Of a stretch of 64,000 nucleotides of DNA, positions 1 to 12,600 are shown in pieces. This DNA comes from Patiria pectinifera. Taxonomy: Eukaryota; Echinodermata; Asteroidea; Valvatida; Asterinidae. The stretch spans positions 19,087,430-19,151,429 of the forward strand of contig CM057129.1 in assembly GCA_029964075.1 (NCBI GenBank), in the 5' to 3' direction. Every line of letters begins with the position of its first letter. The first letter of the stretch is position 1. A program made the position numbers and the translations under genes. The notes beneath the pieces are model-generated. The model saw only the letters and a list, made by a program, of their open reading frames with translations. It was not told the origin of the DNA and did no database searches.

Positions 1-8
1 TCACAAAT

Positions 9-1004
9 TATCTATATATATAAGAGAGAAGTTTACTCGGCCTCCGAGACGATGTTTGCTCATGAAAGGATCCGAGACCGCGGGCTCACGCGGCGCCAAA
101 ATCGCTCCACGTCCGTGGAAAAATGCGGAGGGTGTCTTCCGCCGGGTCGGACACTTCGGGTCGTCCTGATTTTCCCGTACGGACCGGCGATCCGTTTCGT
201 CGATTTTTCGTGAGGAATTTTTTCGCAGGAATTTGCCGTCGTGTGCGCTTTCACGTTGACTGCCTGGCCGCCCCCTGTGCTGGCTTTTCTGCGTGTCTAG
301 ACTGTGCGAGGTCAGCGAGGTCAACGTAGGGGTTTCGTTTACGTGTTCTACTCGGCCGTACTGCAAAAGCGTTCACCAAACGTTAGTATGGGGTGACCTT
401 GGCAAAATATTTTTTCTCCATGGTGCGTGGCCACCAAGTGTTCCAATCTTTCCTGTGCTTTGCTTGCCGCCCCTGCGCCGAGGGCAACGAATACTCAGAA
501 GGACTACACATTAGTATGCCTTGCGCGGTCTGACCAATCGAAAGTCTACACTGCGTGGTACTTCCCGGCTATGCGTAAAACCGTCGATGGCAACGCGTAC
601 TGCAGCCTGCTCCACACCCTGGAAACGAGGTTGGGTCTACGGTTCTCGGTATTGCACAAGCATGTGACGTCGCGTGATAGAGTGCTGTTGCTTCCATTAT
701 GTGTTTACAGCTCCATGCTTCCACCACCAAGGCTGAGCGTTGTGAGTTCGCTGCCCGCCACGTATAATATTCAGTGTCGCGTTATAATTTTGGGGGCCTG
801 TTTGGGATCATCGAAGGATCGATGCATTGCTTCAAATGTCGCGATCTTAAACGCAGTCACGAAAAACAATCGACGAAAAAGTGTCCAACCCGGCGGAAGA
901 CACCCTCCACATTTTTCCACGGACTTGGAGCCATTTTGGCGTCGCGGATCCTTTCAGGAGCAAACATTTCTCGGAGGCCGAGTAAACCTTGCTGTTATAT
1001 AGAT
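9..1004. mobile_element. Inverted-repeat DNA transposon, probably non-autonomous
   Basis: The left end (about 9-215) matches the reverse complement of the right end (about 857-1004) at high identity with a few gaps. Shared blocks include GTTTACTCGGCCTCCGAGA, the segment around GGAAAAATG and GTGTCTTCCGCCGGGT. The 640-bp middle has an open frame at 427-1002 (191 codons) in which I recognise no transposase or THAP domain, and its end reads into the right repeat. The flanking A/T-rich ends (CTATATAA-like) suggest the true termini lie near 9 and 1004. I infer a non-autonomous element and cannot name the superfamily, because the target-site duplication is not clear. Confidence 0.75.
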
Positions 1005-2123
1005 GGTTGAACCAAGTTCAATAAAAGTTGTATCGACTTTTTCCTCGCAGACAGTCTCGCAAATTGTAAGAAGTTCAAGTTTCCGTTTGTTGAAGAGTCC
1101 AATACTGAAACTTAATTATGACCTTATAATCCTCCATGATTCAGACCGTTTGTAATTTTATGGTAACACTCAACATTTCCATTTCAAATGACACCTTTAC
1201 GTTTTATTGCATTATGATTTATTGTCAAAACTGTACAATCAGTCTTCGCCTGTGTACTACGGTAACATTTTCATTACGTTTTCCCACAAATGCAACTGCC
1301 TCACAAAATGCCATTTTAACACACAAACGGGAACATTTACAGACAGTCCCCCCCCCCTCCATTTTAAAGCAGGGGACATTGTTTGGTCCCCCCCACACTT
1401 TTTCTTCCCCGAATAAAAATTGTAGCCTACTATAATGATTCTATTGCTCAGAATACACGTACCTGATTCAATTACTCCAAACTCAAAACTTTTAAAGATG
1501 ATCTTTTCCTGAAATTGGTTTTAGTGGTCAGAAATTGCCTCAGATCACACCACAGAAATTGCTTTTATACAACTGCATGTCTCCTCAACTATATCCCCCA
1601 TTTACATTTAACTCCCCACATTTTCATCCCCAACACAATACGCCCTACCCGATCTATGATCGGGTAAATCAGCTTGTGTGAAATAAAGGTTTAATTTTAC
1701 ATTCATATCTTGTCACTTCGTAAAACCCAATTTAGGGGAAGGGTTAAAAAAAAATCAGATTACATTTTTGAAGGGTAAAAATGACTTGTTCCACTCTTTC
1801 AGAGTTTTAAACAATTGTGCATCTTGTCATGCCTTGGCGCGCATGGGCCTTGTTCATGTTGTTGGGGCTTGTACTGTCGTTAAGATTTTTCTTGATTTAC
1901 TCCTTCATTTGCACGATTAGATAATTATTTTGTAATCCACACAAATGATTATAGTTTTCCAGCCCAACCAATAAGATCACACATAAATGAAATCTTGTTT
2001 AACCTTTTAAAGGAATATATACAACAATTACTTTCGCTGTAATTTTCTGAAAAGGATGGATTTGGGGGTCAGAATTTAATAGCAAATATTGTTACACAGA
2101 TCTGTTTAAAATTTTGTGTTCAT
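1005..2123. other. Non-coding AT-rich stretch upstream of ARNT exons
   Basis: No conserved coding sequence was found. I looked for the N-terminal part of ARNT (a basic KRR segment followed by an acidic DFDDD-type stretch) on both strands and did not see it. Homopolymer C runs occur near 1350 and 1390. The segment is probably an intron or upstream flank. Confidence 0.5.
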
Positions 2124-2397
2124 TGATGCTGGAAAAACCATGAAAAAAAATGTTGTTCTTGTATTCTGGTTCCCTGACGTACCGTAGATGTCGGTGAATG
2201 GTCAGGTAAGGGAACCAGACTAGCTGGCTTGCACTCGTTCATGGATGTGTAACCAATTGCAAAAAAAATATGGACTAGTACATTTGGTAAATTGGGGACA
2301 GTATTGGGGGAAAAAGGGTCACTTTTTTCCAAAGATGGTCGGCTGACCATCGTTGGAAATTGATACGAAAATTTGACTTTTCTTGAAAATGACAGCA
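2124..2397 (-). mobile_element. Short palindromic transposon, copy 1
   Basis: This block is the inverted counterpart of 14,717-14,995. Shared landmarks are GATGCTGGAAAAACCA at the left, the segment around GGTTCCCTGAC, an imperfect palindrome at 2329-2356 centred on GGTCGGCTGACC, and CTTGAAAATGACAG at the right. It has no coding capacity. I infer a MITE-like repeat. Confidence 0.7.
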
Positions 2398-3058
2398 CTA
2401 CAGGTGCCACGATTTCACAGGATGCTTGAGACTATTACATATGGGTAAACAGTCAAGTAAGGTATTTCATAATAATTTGATTGCTTTAGTTTTGTGATGT
2501 TTGCAAATGATGTACTACCTTTAATTTTGAGTCCTTTTTGGTTGTCTGTCCTGGCTGAGTGAGGACAGGTCTGGCAGTCTAAACAGCCTTTCAAGCGAAG
2601 TGAATCAATCATGAGGCAGACAGCAGTCGTGTTAGGTTGGCAAGTGCACATTAAAAGCCTGGACAGATTGGTGCTACTGGCTGTCTGCCATTTAATGGAA
2701 ATCTAAAGAGCCTCTCTGCAAACCGACTGACTCATGTTGATTGACACCTGAGACTTGCGTACATGTGTGTACATGCATATTGGGTATTTTATTAGGTCAT
2801 ATCTGTGGTGTTCAGCCATGGGTCTTTAACCTATTAGCACCTGTATTACATACATTGTATTACATTGTGTTAATTCATTGAGGAAACAATAAAACCTTTG
2901 TCAGTGCTTGGGCAGTTTCAACACTACAGTGAGTATTAATAGGGTGGCTTCGGGCAACAGTGACTAAAGGATTGAAATACAGCTGGTCGAATGTGCGTGC
3001 AACAATTTGGTATGGCATGCTGACAATGATGTCACCATTAGCAATTTAGCAACCTTCT

Positions 3059-3260
3059 CCCCCCCCCCCCAATTAAAAAAAAAAAATTGTGATTTCAAAT
3101 GAAACCTCAAATTTAATGCCTTCCCACTCCCACTCCCAGCCCACCCCAATGCAATCCCCAGCCCAGCCCAGCCCAGTCCACCCCAGCCCACCCAACCCTA
3201 TCTCACACCATCCCACCCAACCCCACCCAACTCTACCCAACCCCCAAACATGGCAGGAGG
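3059..3260. repeat. C-rich simple sequence
   Basis: A run of C followed by A, then about 150 bp of degenerate CCCA/CCCAGC tracts. The proline- and glycine-rich open frames across it are low-complexity artefacts. Confidence 0.8.
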
Positions 3261-3472
3261 ATGTTGAAGGATGAAGGAAGGCCGGTATAGAGAGCATTGC
3301 CACTTTTACTTTTACATGGGGCCCATGCCCCCTTGACAGGTTAAGTGTAAGGGATGTACCATTGGTGCACTGCCCAGTGGAGGATTTTGGTGGATTTCGG
3401 AAGATTCTGGGCAAAAAAAAGGGTTAATGCAGTCTTAATACAGGAAGTGGTTCTGTGTAACCCCTATCACAG

Positions 3473-3630
3473 AGAGAACCACAGCGAGATTGAGCGACGC
3501 AGGCGGAACAAAATGACGGCCTACATAACGGAGCTGTCGGATATGGTACCTACCTGTAGCGCCCTCGCTCGCAAGCCCGACAAGCTCACCATTCTGCGGA
3601 TGGCGGTCTCGCACATGAAGTCGTTGCGAG
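3473..3630 (+). CDS. ARNT: ARNT exon: basic region and helix-loop-helix
   Basis: The acceptor is CTATCACAG and the donor is GAG|GTGAGG. It codes [15 protein letters not shown], then helix 1, the loop with ARKPDKL and helix 2 up to MKSLRG. The His, Glu and Arg residues of the basic region that read the E-box half-site are all present. The exon starts on the last base of an Arg codon and ends on the first base of a Gly codon. Confidence 0.96.
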
Positions 3631-6600
3631 GTGAGGTCCTTGTTGTTTTCACTGTTTACTTAATCAAAAAGCAGCATATTTGACTCAAATCTCGGGACGC
3701 GAATATTCATTTTCCAACAAAACAAAAAAGAGGACAGTTTCATTATAAATAGCTTCATTTACGTATTATGAATATTGATTTCTTTGAAATGGGGACACAT
3801 TTGCATAAAGTTTCCCCCCGAAAGAAGCACAGCATCGTTTCTACATTCATTCAGAACATTTCCCAGGGTACTGCTAACTGATTAAATTTAAGTGCTGAAA
3901 GGTTTAGAAAATCAGAGCAAACTGTTGCAAAGCTGTTTCTATTTATTTTTTTTAATTGTGCTGTTTTAATTTCTTTAAATGAACAATTACTTTAAGATGT
4001 CTAAAAAAAGACGGTTCCCAGCAACAAAAAAATCAGGGAAAACTTGAAGGGAAAAATAAGGGAAAGGTTTTTGCCAGTTTGGCGTATGCACTTGTGCGAC
4101 TTGTGCCATGTGTGACTGTCCAAGTTGTGTCCATTGACTGATTGGCTATGGTGGCTTTTTAGTGTTTATGCAGTGTGAATATTACACACCTCTCAACAAC
4201 AGTTGTAACACAATGTCTTCTACATGATGTAAAGGTTTCATTGAAAATAATTTCTTCAAAGGAACGGGCAACACCAGCACAGCAGGCACCTACAAGCCAT
4301 CCTTCCTAACAGATCAAGAGTTGAAACATCTCATTCTAGAGGTAAGGCATCGTTAATACTCTGTAAAAAAAATTAGAAAAATTAAGTGAAGTCAGTTACA
4401 AGTCATTTCATAAGCTATTCCAATGAACTGTGGTTCATCCCTGGCTACTTACGCTTATACTTGTGATTTCTTGTGATTTGACTTGTGATTGATTAGTGAT
4501 TGGACTTGAGATGGACTCATGCTTTGACTTGTGATTTGACTTGTGACAGATTTGTGATTTGAACTGTGATGTACTCTTGATTTGACTTGTGATGGACTTG
4601 TGATTTGACTTACAATGGACTTGTGACTTGACTTGTTGTGGACTTGTGATTTAACTTGTGATGGACTTGTGACTGACGCATGATTGACTAGTGCTTGGAC
4701 TTGAGATGGACTCGTGCTTTGACGTGTGATTTGGCTTGTGACAGACTTGTGATTTGAACTATGATGTACTCGTGAATTGACTTACGATGGACTTGTGGTT
4801 GGACTTGTGATGGACTTGTGATTTGACTTATGATGGACTTGTGATTTGACTTGTGATGGATTTGTGATTTGACTTGTTGTGGACTTGTGATTTGACTTGT
4901 GATTTGACGTACGATGCACTTGTGATTTGACTTGTGATGGGCTTGTGATTTGACTTATGATGGACTTGTGATTTAACTTGTGCTGGTCTTGTGATTTGAC
5001 TTGTGATGGTCTCAACTGTAAAGAAAAGAAAAATTGTGTTGGAGAATAAGATACCCATAATGGTTCATGTTTTTGTTATTCTTCACATTTTTGTAGGCAG
5101 CAGATGGATTCCTGTTTGTAGTGTCATGTGACAGTGGCCGGGTCATCTACACATCCGATTCTGTCCTTCCAGTCTTGAACCAAACGCAGGTACAAATTCC
5201 TAATTTCCTTTTGAGAAGTGGTATAATTTTTTCACATGTCACATGTGGATTTTGTGTTCATTGTCTCACTCAAAAGTGATTTAGTGTTGTACTGATTTTA
5301 AAGATAAACAAAGAAATTGACTGGAGCAGGTTTGAACCTGTGACCTCCAAGTAAGCCAATTGCGAGTTAAATTTGAATACAATCTGGAACGCTGACTAAA
5401 TCCAATGCTTTGCATGTTTTAACTTTGCATTCTCCCGACCAAAGAGACTGTTACTGTATCACGTGATTCGGGGCAAGCCTTATGCTAGCAACCCCCATCT
5501 CCAGCATGGTCTGGTGTCTTTGTGCCATTCTCGCCTATTGTGAACAATGTATTCAGGTATTGGTGCTGAGCGTCTGTTAGGTAACTATGCAAGAGCTTGC
5601 CCCAATTAGCAACGGTGTCTTTCGTCTGGGGATTTCAAATTTAAAATGTGCCAAGCATTCTGAGCAAGGCAGTGTACCAGATCTTTTTTCGAATTTAAAT
5701 CTCAAAGGGTATAGGTCACTCGCAAATAGTTTATTGCCTTACTGGCACTCTACTAACTTTGTATTGCTGGAAAATATCAATTCAAAATGCGAATCTATAT
5801 TTTTGGGGGGTTGGAATTCAAACATAGCTGACTTGAGCCATGACTTGGTTGTCCTTGTTCAGACTGACTGGGTTGGGACGTCCGTTTTCGATCTGATCCA
5901 TCCTGACGACGCGGATAAGGTCAGGGAGCAACTCTCCACGACAGAGTCTCCGACCAGCGGCAGGATCCTGGACCTGAAAAGTGAGTCAATGGAGGGCGCT
6001 AGAGAGGCACACATGACCGAGTTGAAATAAGAACTATTTGTGCGACAGCCAGACAGCTTTCTGAACCCATAGTTATATTTGATTTCCCTAGGCCTAGGCT
6101 ATGTAGACTGTGTTCGTAAAATCAAAATAATGCAAATTAAAACATAAAGACTGGTTGAATCCTCCGCTGATTAAATCATAAAAAAAGAAATGAGAATCTG
6201 AAACAAATGTACATGGTTTATTACCACTTGTATTTACTCATTGGTTGGATCGGATCAAAATGAACCCGCCGCTGTTCGTTTTGTACTAACAATCATTTTC
6301 CTTTTCGTCTTCTTTCAGCTGGGACAGTCAAGAAAGAGGGACACCAGTGTAAGTGTACACAATTAAAATGAATATATTTCAAACAAAAGAACACAGTTTG
6401 TGAATATGCAGGTATCTCTTAATTGATTTTGGAAGATTTAAGTGAGACGGGGTGATTTGGAATAAATCTCAGGAATCTGCAAAGATACATAGAAACAATA
6501 CAGTTTCAGGAGCTCGGGGGCTGTTCCCCGTTGCACATAATTAATACATGCATAAGATCAGGGGTTTAGTCTAGGGAACAATAGAGAGCGTATATGTACC

Positions 6601-9600
6601 TCTATTTTTTAAAACTGAAAACGCCACTACATCACGATGTCCACTTCACACATAATAACAGCCAAAGTTGATCTGTGGCTGAATTTTTCCAAATCTTGGC
6701 TTCAGTATCATCTTGATCTCTTGTTCCAGAAGTGTTTAAAGACTTTACTATAAAAAAAACACTCCAACCTTTGACGTCAAATAACAGCATTTCCCCCTAA
6801 ATTTCATGAAGGCGAACTGGAGATAGAGCTGAAGTTTGGACAGTCCTGTACATTCCAGATTAAAGAAAAAATAACTATTTTCTAAAGAATGTGGCAGAAA
6901 TTTTATGAGGCTGAACTTGACCAACCAATATTTTGAAAAGAAATAATGACCTATAGATGGAATTTAAAGAAAGGATTATTTTGGAAATTTTTTTTGCGTT
7001 TGTGCTCCCTGTTTAGCCTCCATGAGGTTCTGCATGGGTTCCCGGCGCGGTTTCATCTGCCGCATGAAGTACGGTAACGCCCAACTTGACCCCATGACCA
7101 TGGGTCGCTTCAACCACGTCCGCAATCGCAACAGCATCGGATCGCCCAAGGACGGCGAGCAGTACGCGGTGGTACACTGCACAGGGTACATCAAGAACTG
7201 GCCCCCACCAGCAGGTATGTGTACATATCTGTATGTAGGTAAGCGCAGACGAGTTTATTAGATTGATTATGGTGTCTGACTGGAAACACTAGAGGCACCA
7301 TGGTGTTGTTCTTGGGCAAGATACTCATCGCTGATTGCCCCTGTCCACCATGGAGTATAAACTCCACCTCTGAATGTAGAGAAGTAATGGTTCTTATTTT
7401 GAACTTTTCGCAAACTTGAGGTGTTCGTAAAGTTGTCGTGCAAATGAATATACCTACAAAATTTGGTCTTCAAAAATCAACTGTTTTGGAGTGCTTAAAA
7501 AGTCTTTATTTCGGTCACACTTGAAAAATGTTTCCTCCAACACATGTTCTCTCATTGTTGATTTCCCACATTTAATTGCCACTAGTTTAATTTGCAAGAT
7601 GGCAACAGTACTTAAGTTAACAGCTGTAGCCTCAGCTCCTAATTTGATGGTTTTATTCGCTGCTTGAAATATGTGTAGGCAAGGCCAAAAGCGGCCGCTG
7701 CATCAGATGTAGACAAGCAGGGTTTTGAACATTTTCGATGTAAATTAGTTTAAGATGTGGGCTTTTTGTTACTCAGATTTGAAATATAGAATGTAAGCAG
7801 ACTAAAGCAATGAATTTTGACAATGTGCAGACTAGAAAATACCTTTAATTTCCGCACCACTTGCACCCTCCGTTTCAAAATTTTCTCCTTTCATTCCTCC
7901 CTTCCCCAGCTTCTGTTGTCATGGACCAGCCAGAAGCTGATTCCGAGAGCCACGGTAACAACCACTACTGCATGGTTGCCATTGGCCGCTTGCAGACTAC
8001 CAGCACACCAAACTGCTCTGACATCGGAGGTGCGGGCACGCCCAACGAGTTCATCTCCAGACACCAGCCCGACGGCAAATTTACCTTTGTTGACCAGAGG
8101 TACATTCTGAATTAAAGATATAGTCCATCATTTGTAATTTGTGCATTTTGTTCGTTTGAAGCAACAAAAGTGTTCAAAATCTAATGAAGGGTACTGAGCA
8201 ACTAACCTGATGAAGTTTCAGCTCAGCTTCAGCTGTATATTCCGAGAAAAACAGCATTCTAGGATCTCAATTTCAAATCAAAATTTGCTGAATCATGTTT
8301 TGAATTGTTTTGAATTGCAGCTACACGCGATGTCGTGCACTGATCCGACGAATTAAAGCAACAGCGCGCGCGCGCTGCGCCGAATAACAAAATGAACTAC
8401 TAATTTAAAAGACGCATTAATATAATTTCTTAAGACGCACCATTGGAAAGGCCTTCTTTCGTTGATTACTTCAAAATGCTGGCTTGCCAGAAAGATTAAT
8501 TTCAGAGGGAGTTTAGTCCACTTACTATCTTTCAACCAAGTATGTTTTTCAACAATAATACGCCAGTTACTTTTTCAGATGGCTGCAAATGATTGACTGT
8601 AGCTTTAAACAAGAATTGTAAAAAAAAATCTATAAATGTACATAAGAAAACGATTTTGAGGAATTTTGTGTTTCTATAATTCATTGAGACTTGAGACACT
8701 TAAATATCCCTTTCTCACTGTAACGTCATCAGGACAGTAGCTCACAGGATGGTGTGATCTTAAAGGCTGACTTTTTCAACTTTTTGGTTGCCAGGGTAAC
8801 GGGAGTTTTAGGATACCAACCCCAGGAACTTCTGGGCAAGTCCAGTTATGACTACTACCATCCTGAGGACCAGGCTCATCTGAAAGACAATTTTGAACAA
8901 GGTATGGAATCAAAGACAATATGTTATTGCACTTGACTCCAGAGTCTAGTCAGTGGAAAATTAATACATAAAGTTCACCCGTCTAAAAACTGAAATGTAT
9001 ATGGTTTGACTAGAGTCCTTCAGAATGCTTTTTGGTTCAGCTTGACTCTAGAGCCGCCCTCGGTATGACCTTGCGACCACACAGAATAGTTGGTGTCTGA
9101 CTTTTCAGGATCAAGCCGCGCCTGAGCTACAATGTCAGTAACATTTTTTGCAACCTGAGTGTAACTGCAACAATATTAAGACGATCGGCATCAGTCGCAA
9201 GAGGAGAAAAATTTCAAGTAATGCGCTGCGATGGAACGTTGGTACCGACAGTCGGGAATCAATCGTAGTCGACTTGTGTGAACTCATGATGTTGTGCGTG
9301 CTTCCAGATCATCTAATTTTATCATGAATCGTTGTTGCGTCGTGGGTGACATGAGCATGGTTGCTATTATCCTGTGTCGAGATGCTGCTTGTTCCTCGAA
9401 AATAACACAATTTCTCCGTTTTGTGAACTGAGCATAACTTTTCTGCTTGATGCCGATGGTTCTGTCGCGGCGCAAGCAAATCGCAGGTCAACCCTAGTCC
9501 AGTTTACAACGCCATTTTGAAATCGATTCAACTCTCCATTTCTACCTACCCTTTTTTTCCTTGACAGCTGTGAAGTTGAAGGGTCAGGTGCGGTCCTTGA

Positions 9601-12600
9601 TGTATCGCTTCCAAGCCAAGAACAGAGACTGGGTCTGGTTGCGGACCAGCTGCTTCAGCTTTCAGAATCCTTACACGGATGAGGTGGAGTACATCATCTG
9701 CACAAATGCGTCCATCAAGTAAGCATTGAACATTCAGAAAAAAAAGCCGTTCCATACCAGTGTTGTGGTCAAGTCCATCACAAGTCCTCACAAGTCCTCA
9801 CAAATCCTCACAAGTCCTCACAAGTCCTCACAAGTCCTCACAAGTCCTCACAAATCCTCACAAGTCCTCACAAGTCCATCACAAGTCCTCACAAGTTCAT
9901 CACAAGTTCATCACAAGTCCATCACAAGTCCTCACAGATCATCACAAGTCCTCGCAAGTCTGTCACAAGTCCTCACAAGTCCATCACAAGTCCTCACAAG
10001 TCCCTCACAGGTCCATCAAAAGTCCTCCAGTCTCAATTCATTTTACAAACTGTCCAGAGAGCTGTGACATAAGCATTCCTTTTTTTTTACCAAGTTACTT
10101 GCGACTGGACTTGAGAAGGGAGTTGTGATTTATTTTTGACTAGATTTGTGATGGACCAAGGATGGACTCGACTACAACACTGGTCAATATATCTAAAGGT
10201 TGTTAATTGAAACCTTGGTGTTGTTTATGGTTCAGCTTCGTCTTTGGCTTCAAGCCTTTACTGTACAAACTCAATAGAGATACTCAATATTAGGTTTTGC
10301 CCTTTACTAAGGGAATAAATGTGTGCTCCAGAGGTTTTTATCACTCTTCAGGCACTGCAGTTCAGGGCTGATAACATATACCGCCGGAGGCTAGGGTAAT
10401 TATCACACAGCACAACATAGCGCTAAACTAAGTGATAAATTAAATTTAAATAATACATATTTATTTAAATTTATTTAATACTCTTTCTAAAAAAATAAAA
10501 AATAATTCGCTCAACACCCGTCTCATTGTTCAACAACACTACTTCTTGGCGCTGGAAACATCCTCTAGCAAAATAATGTGGTGTGTTAATGTAGAGAGCT
10601 AAGTAAAACATGTATGTATGGAGCGTGACGGGTGTAGCATGTCCTGCGGCGATGTCAGAACAAACCTGGGAGCATGCTTGGATGCTTTGAATTCCCTGGC
10701 TTCTGACTGAATTCTAGTGCGCTGCAATAGTACGTGCTATGCCTGAACGAGGAAGTAGAGGATTTTACCAAGGAACTGGTAAGAGGTGACAGTTTTTAGG
10801 ATTTAGGATTTGTCATTGACACTGGACAAGTCCCATGTTTAAGACCGCCATGTCTTTACTACTGCTGAACTGTACTCTCGAATTACAGGATGCCGTATAA
10901 ACACTGTATACTCAGTGTTTAAGCTCCTGAGTGAAAGTGAGAAAAAAAATCACTCGGGTGTGACTCGAACCCACGACTTATACACTGAGTATACAGTGTT
11001 TCTACGTCGGTGAAGGACAAAACCTTATATTGAATTCACATCACCCCCACGCAAATTCCATCTTTTGAATAAATGGAGATGATTGGGAATGATGACAATG
11101 TATTATAGGCTTAGGTGCTCCTGAAGCTGTGTATGGTCAGAGTCCCAAAAATTAGGGGGTTAAAATCTCCTGATGGCGATGAAGCCCCCCTGTTGTATTT
11201 GCATTATTGTGATAATGCAAGCTGGGAAGAATGTAAGAGAAGATGCCGTGGCCTTGTTTTTGGATGCATCAACTTAAGATCTTGTGAGTTATTTTTGAGA
11301 TGTTTAATTCTGTGTCATTCACCCCTTATGTTCATGTGAAGAGCAAAACCCAATTTTACAATTTGTATGACCGCTTATTCGAATGGCATTTTTCTACAGA
11401 AATATCCAGCAGCCACATGCTGGTCAGGATCTTGAATCCTCCACGGCCATGGGAGCTAAGATCAAAGGCCCTGGGGAGCCCGTCCCCTCCCTGACCCCCT
11501 ATGGTGCCTACCCCAGGGGCAACACCGCCACCGAAACCCTGACAGACCGACACCAGGGGGCGACAGACAAGAGCTCACAGGAGTGCAAGTCGGAGCCCGT
11601 GGCCCGTTTTCAGGCAGACAGTGGCAGCGCGGGGGGAGGGGTGTACGGGGGTGGGGTGATGTCGCCCCCGCAGATGGCCGGGGGTACTGCAGGGGCAGGG
11701 GACAAGCAGAGCCGATCGCTGGGCGGCGGGGGGTTCAACTCGAGCTCCTACCCTCAGGTGAGGGCTCCCCAGTCGTACGTTAGGCCAGAAGAAGCAGCAG
11801 GTAGTTCCAAGGGCCTGGGCGTGATGGAAGATCCCACCAAGAGCTACAGTCAGACTGCGGGCTCATGGACTGCACCGCAGTATAGCTCACAGGTTGAGGT
11901 GAGTACTTGTCATGGCAAAATTTCATCAGTTGGGAACTGTTTTAAGTGGTATTTACAGAAGTTTGTGTACAACAACAGAATAGACTCCTCGTCGTACGTC
12001 AGATCTTGTAATAGCGTGGTATAAGATTGTGAGATTTGATTTGTTTTAGGACAGTTCACATGACGTCTTACTGAAGTTTATGTGTGACCATTTGATGGAC
12101 TCTGCGGGATAAATCTCCTTGAGCAGTCTCAAGGACTTGGAATTGTTACTCCCACTGAATACAACCACACATTTGGAAAAGACCCTTTAAGGAGTTTTCA
12201 ATTCTTATTTTTGCCACCTTGACAGACTGCACAGCGTAGCGAGAGGTTAAACGTGCCCACCACCAGCCAGCCGTCATCCTTTGGTCAGGCGCCCAGTAAC
12301 GTGACGTCCTCCCCAGCACCCACGTACACCCAGCTGCAGACGTCCAGCGGCCGGAACTCTGGCTACGCCTACCAGCAAGACAAGGGAGTACAAGGTACGA
12401 GATGTCACAGCCAATTTTTAAGGGAAATTTTGTTCCAGATCATGAAGAAGGGAACAAAGCTAAGACCGTGCTAACTGCAGACTCAATTTTTGCTTAAATG
12501 ACGAGTCAACTTAAGAAATCTCCCTGACCGGGGAATCTTAAAAAAATTGCATCATGCATGACCAACATTATTCTCAAATTGCACATTGTCACTCCCATTT

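Noticed and set aside
427..1002. 191-codon open frame taken as a gene
   Set aside because: It runs into the transposon inverted repeat and has no recognisable domain.
4782..5058. Lys/Ser/Gln-repeat proteins on the - strand
   Set aside because: They are pure translations of the GACTTGTGAT minisatellite.
5325..5420. tRNA or SINE suggested by GCAGGTTTGAACCTGTGACC
   Set aside because: Only a B-box-like T arm is visible, read on the - strand. No A box or other stem is found.
5587..5862. Extended ARNT exon because the frame is open
   Set aside because: No ARNT similarity there, and a good acceptor at 5,861-5,862 restores the family sequence and phase.
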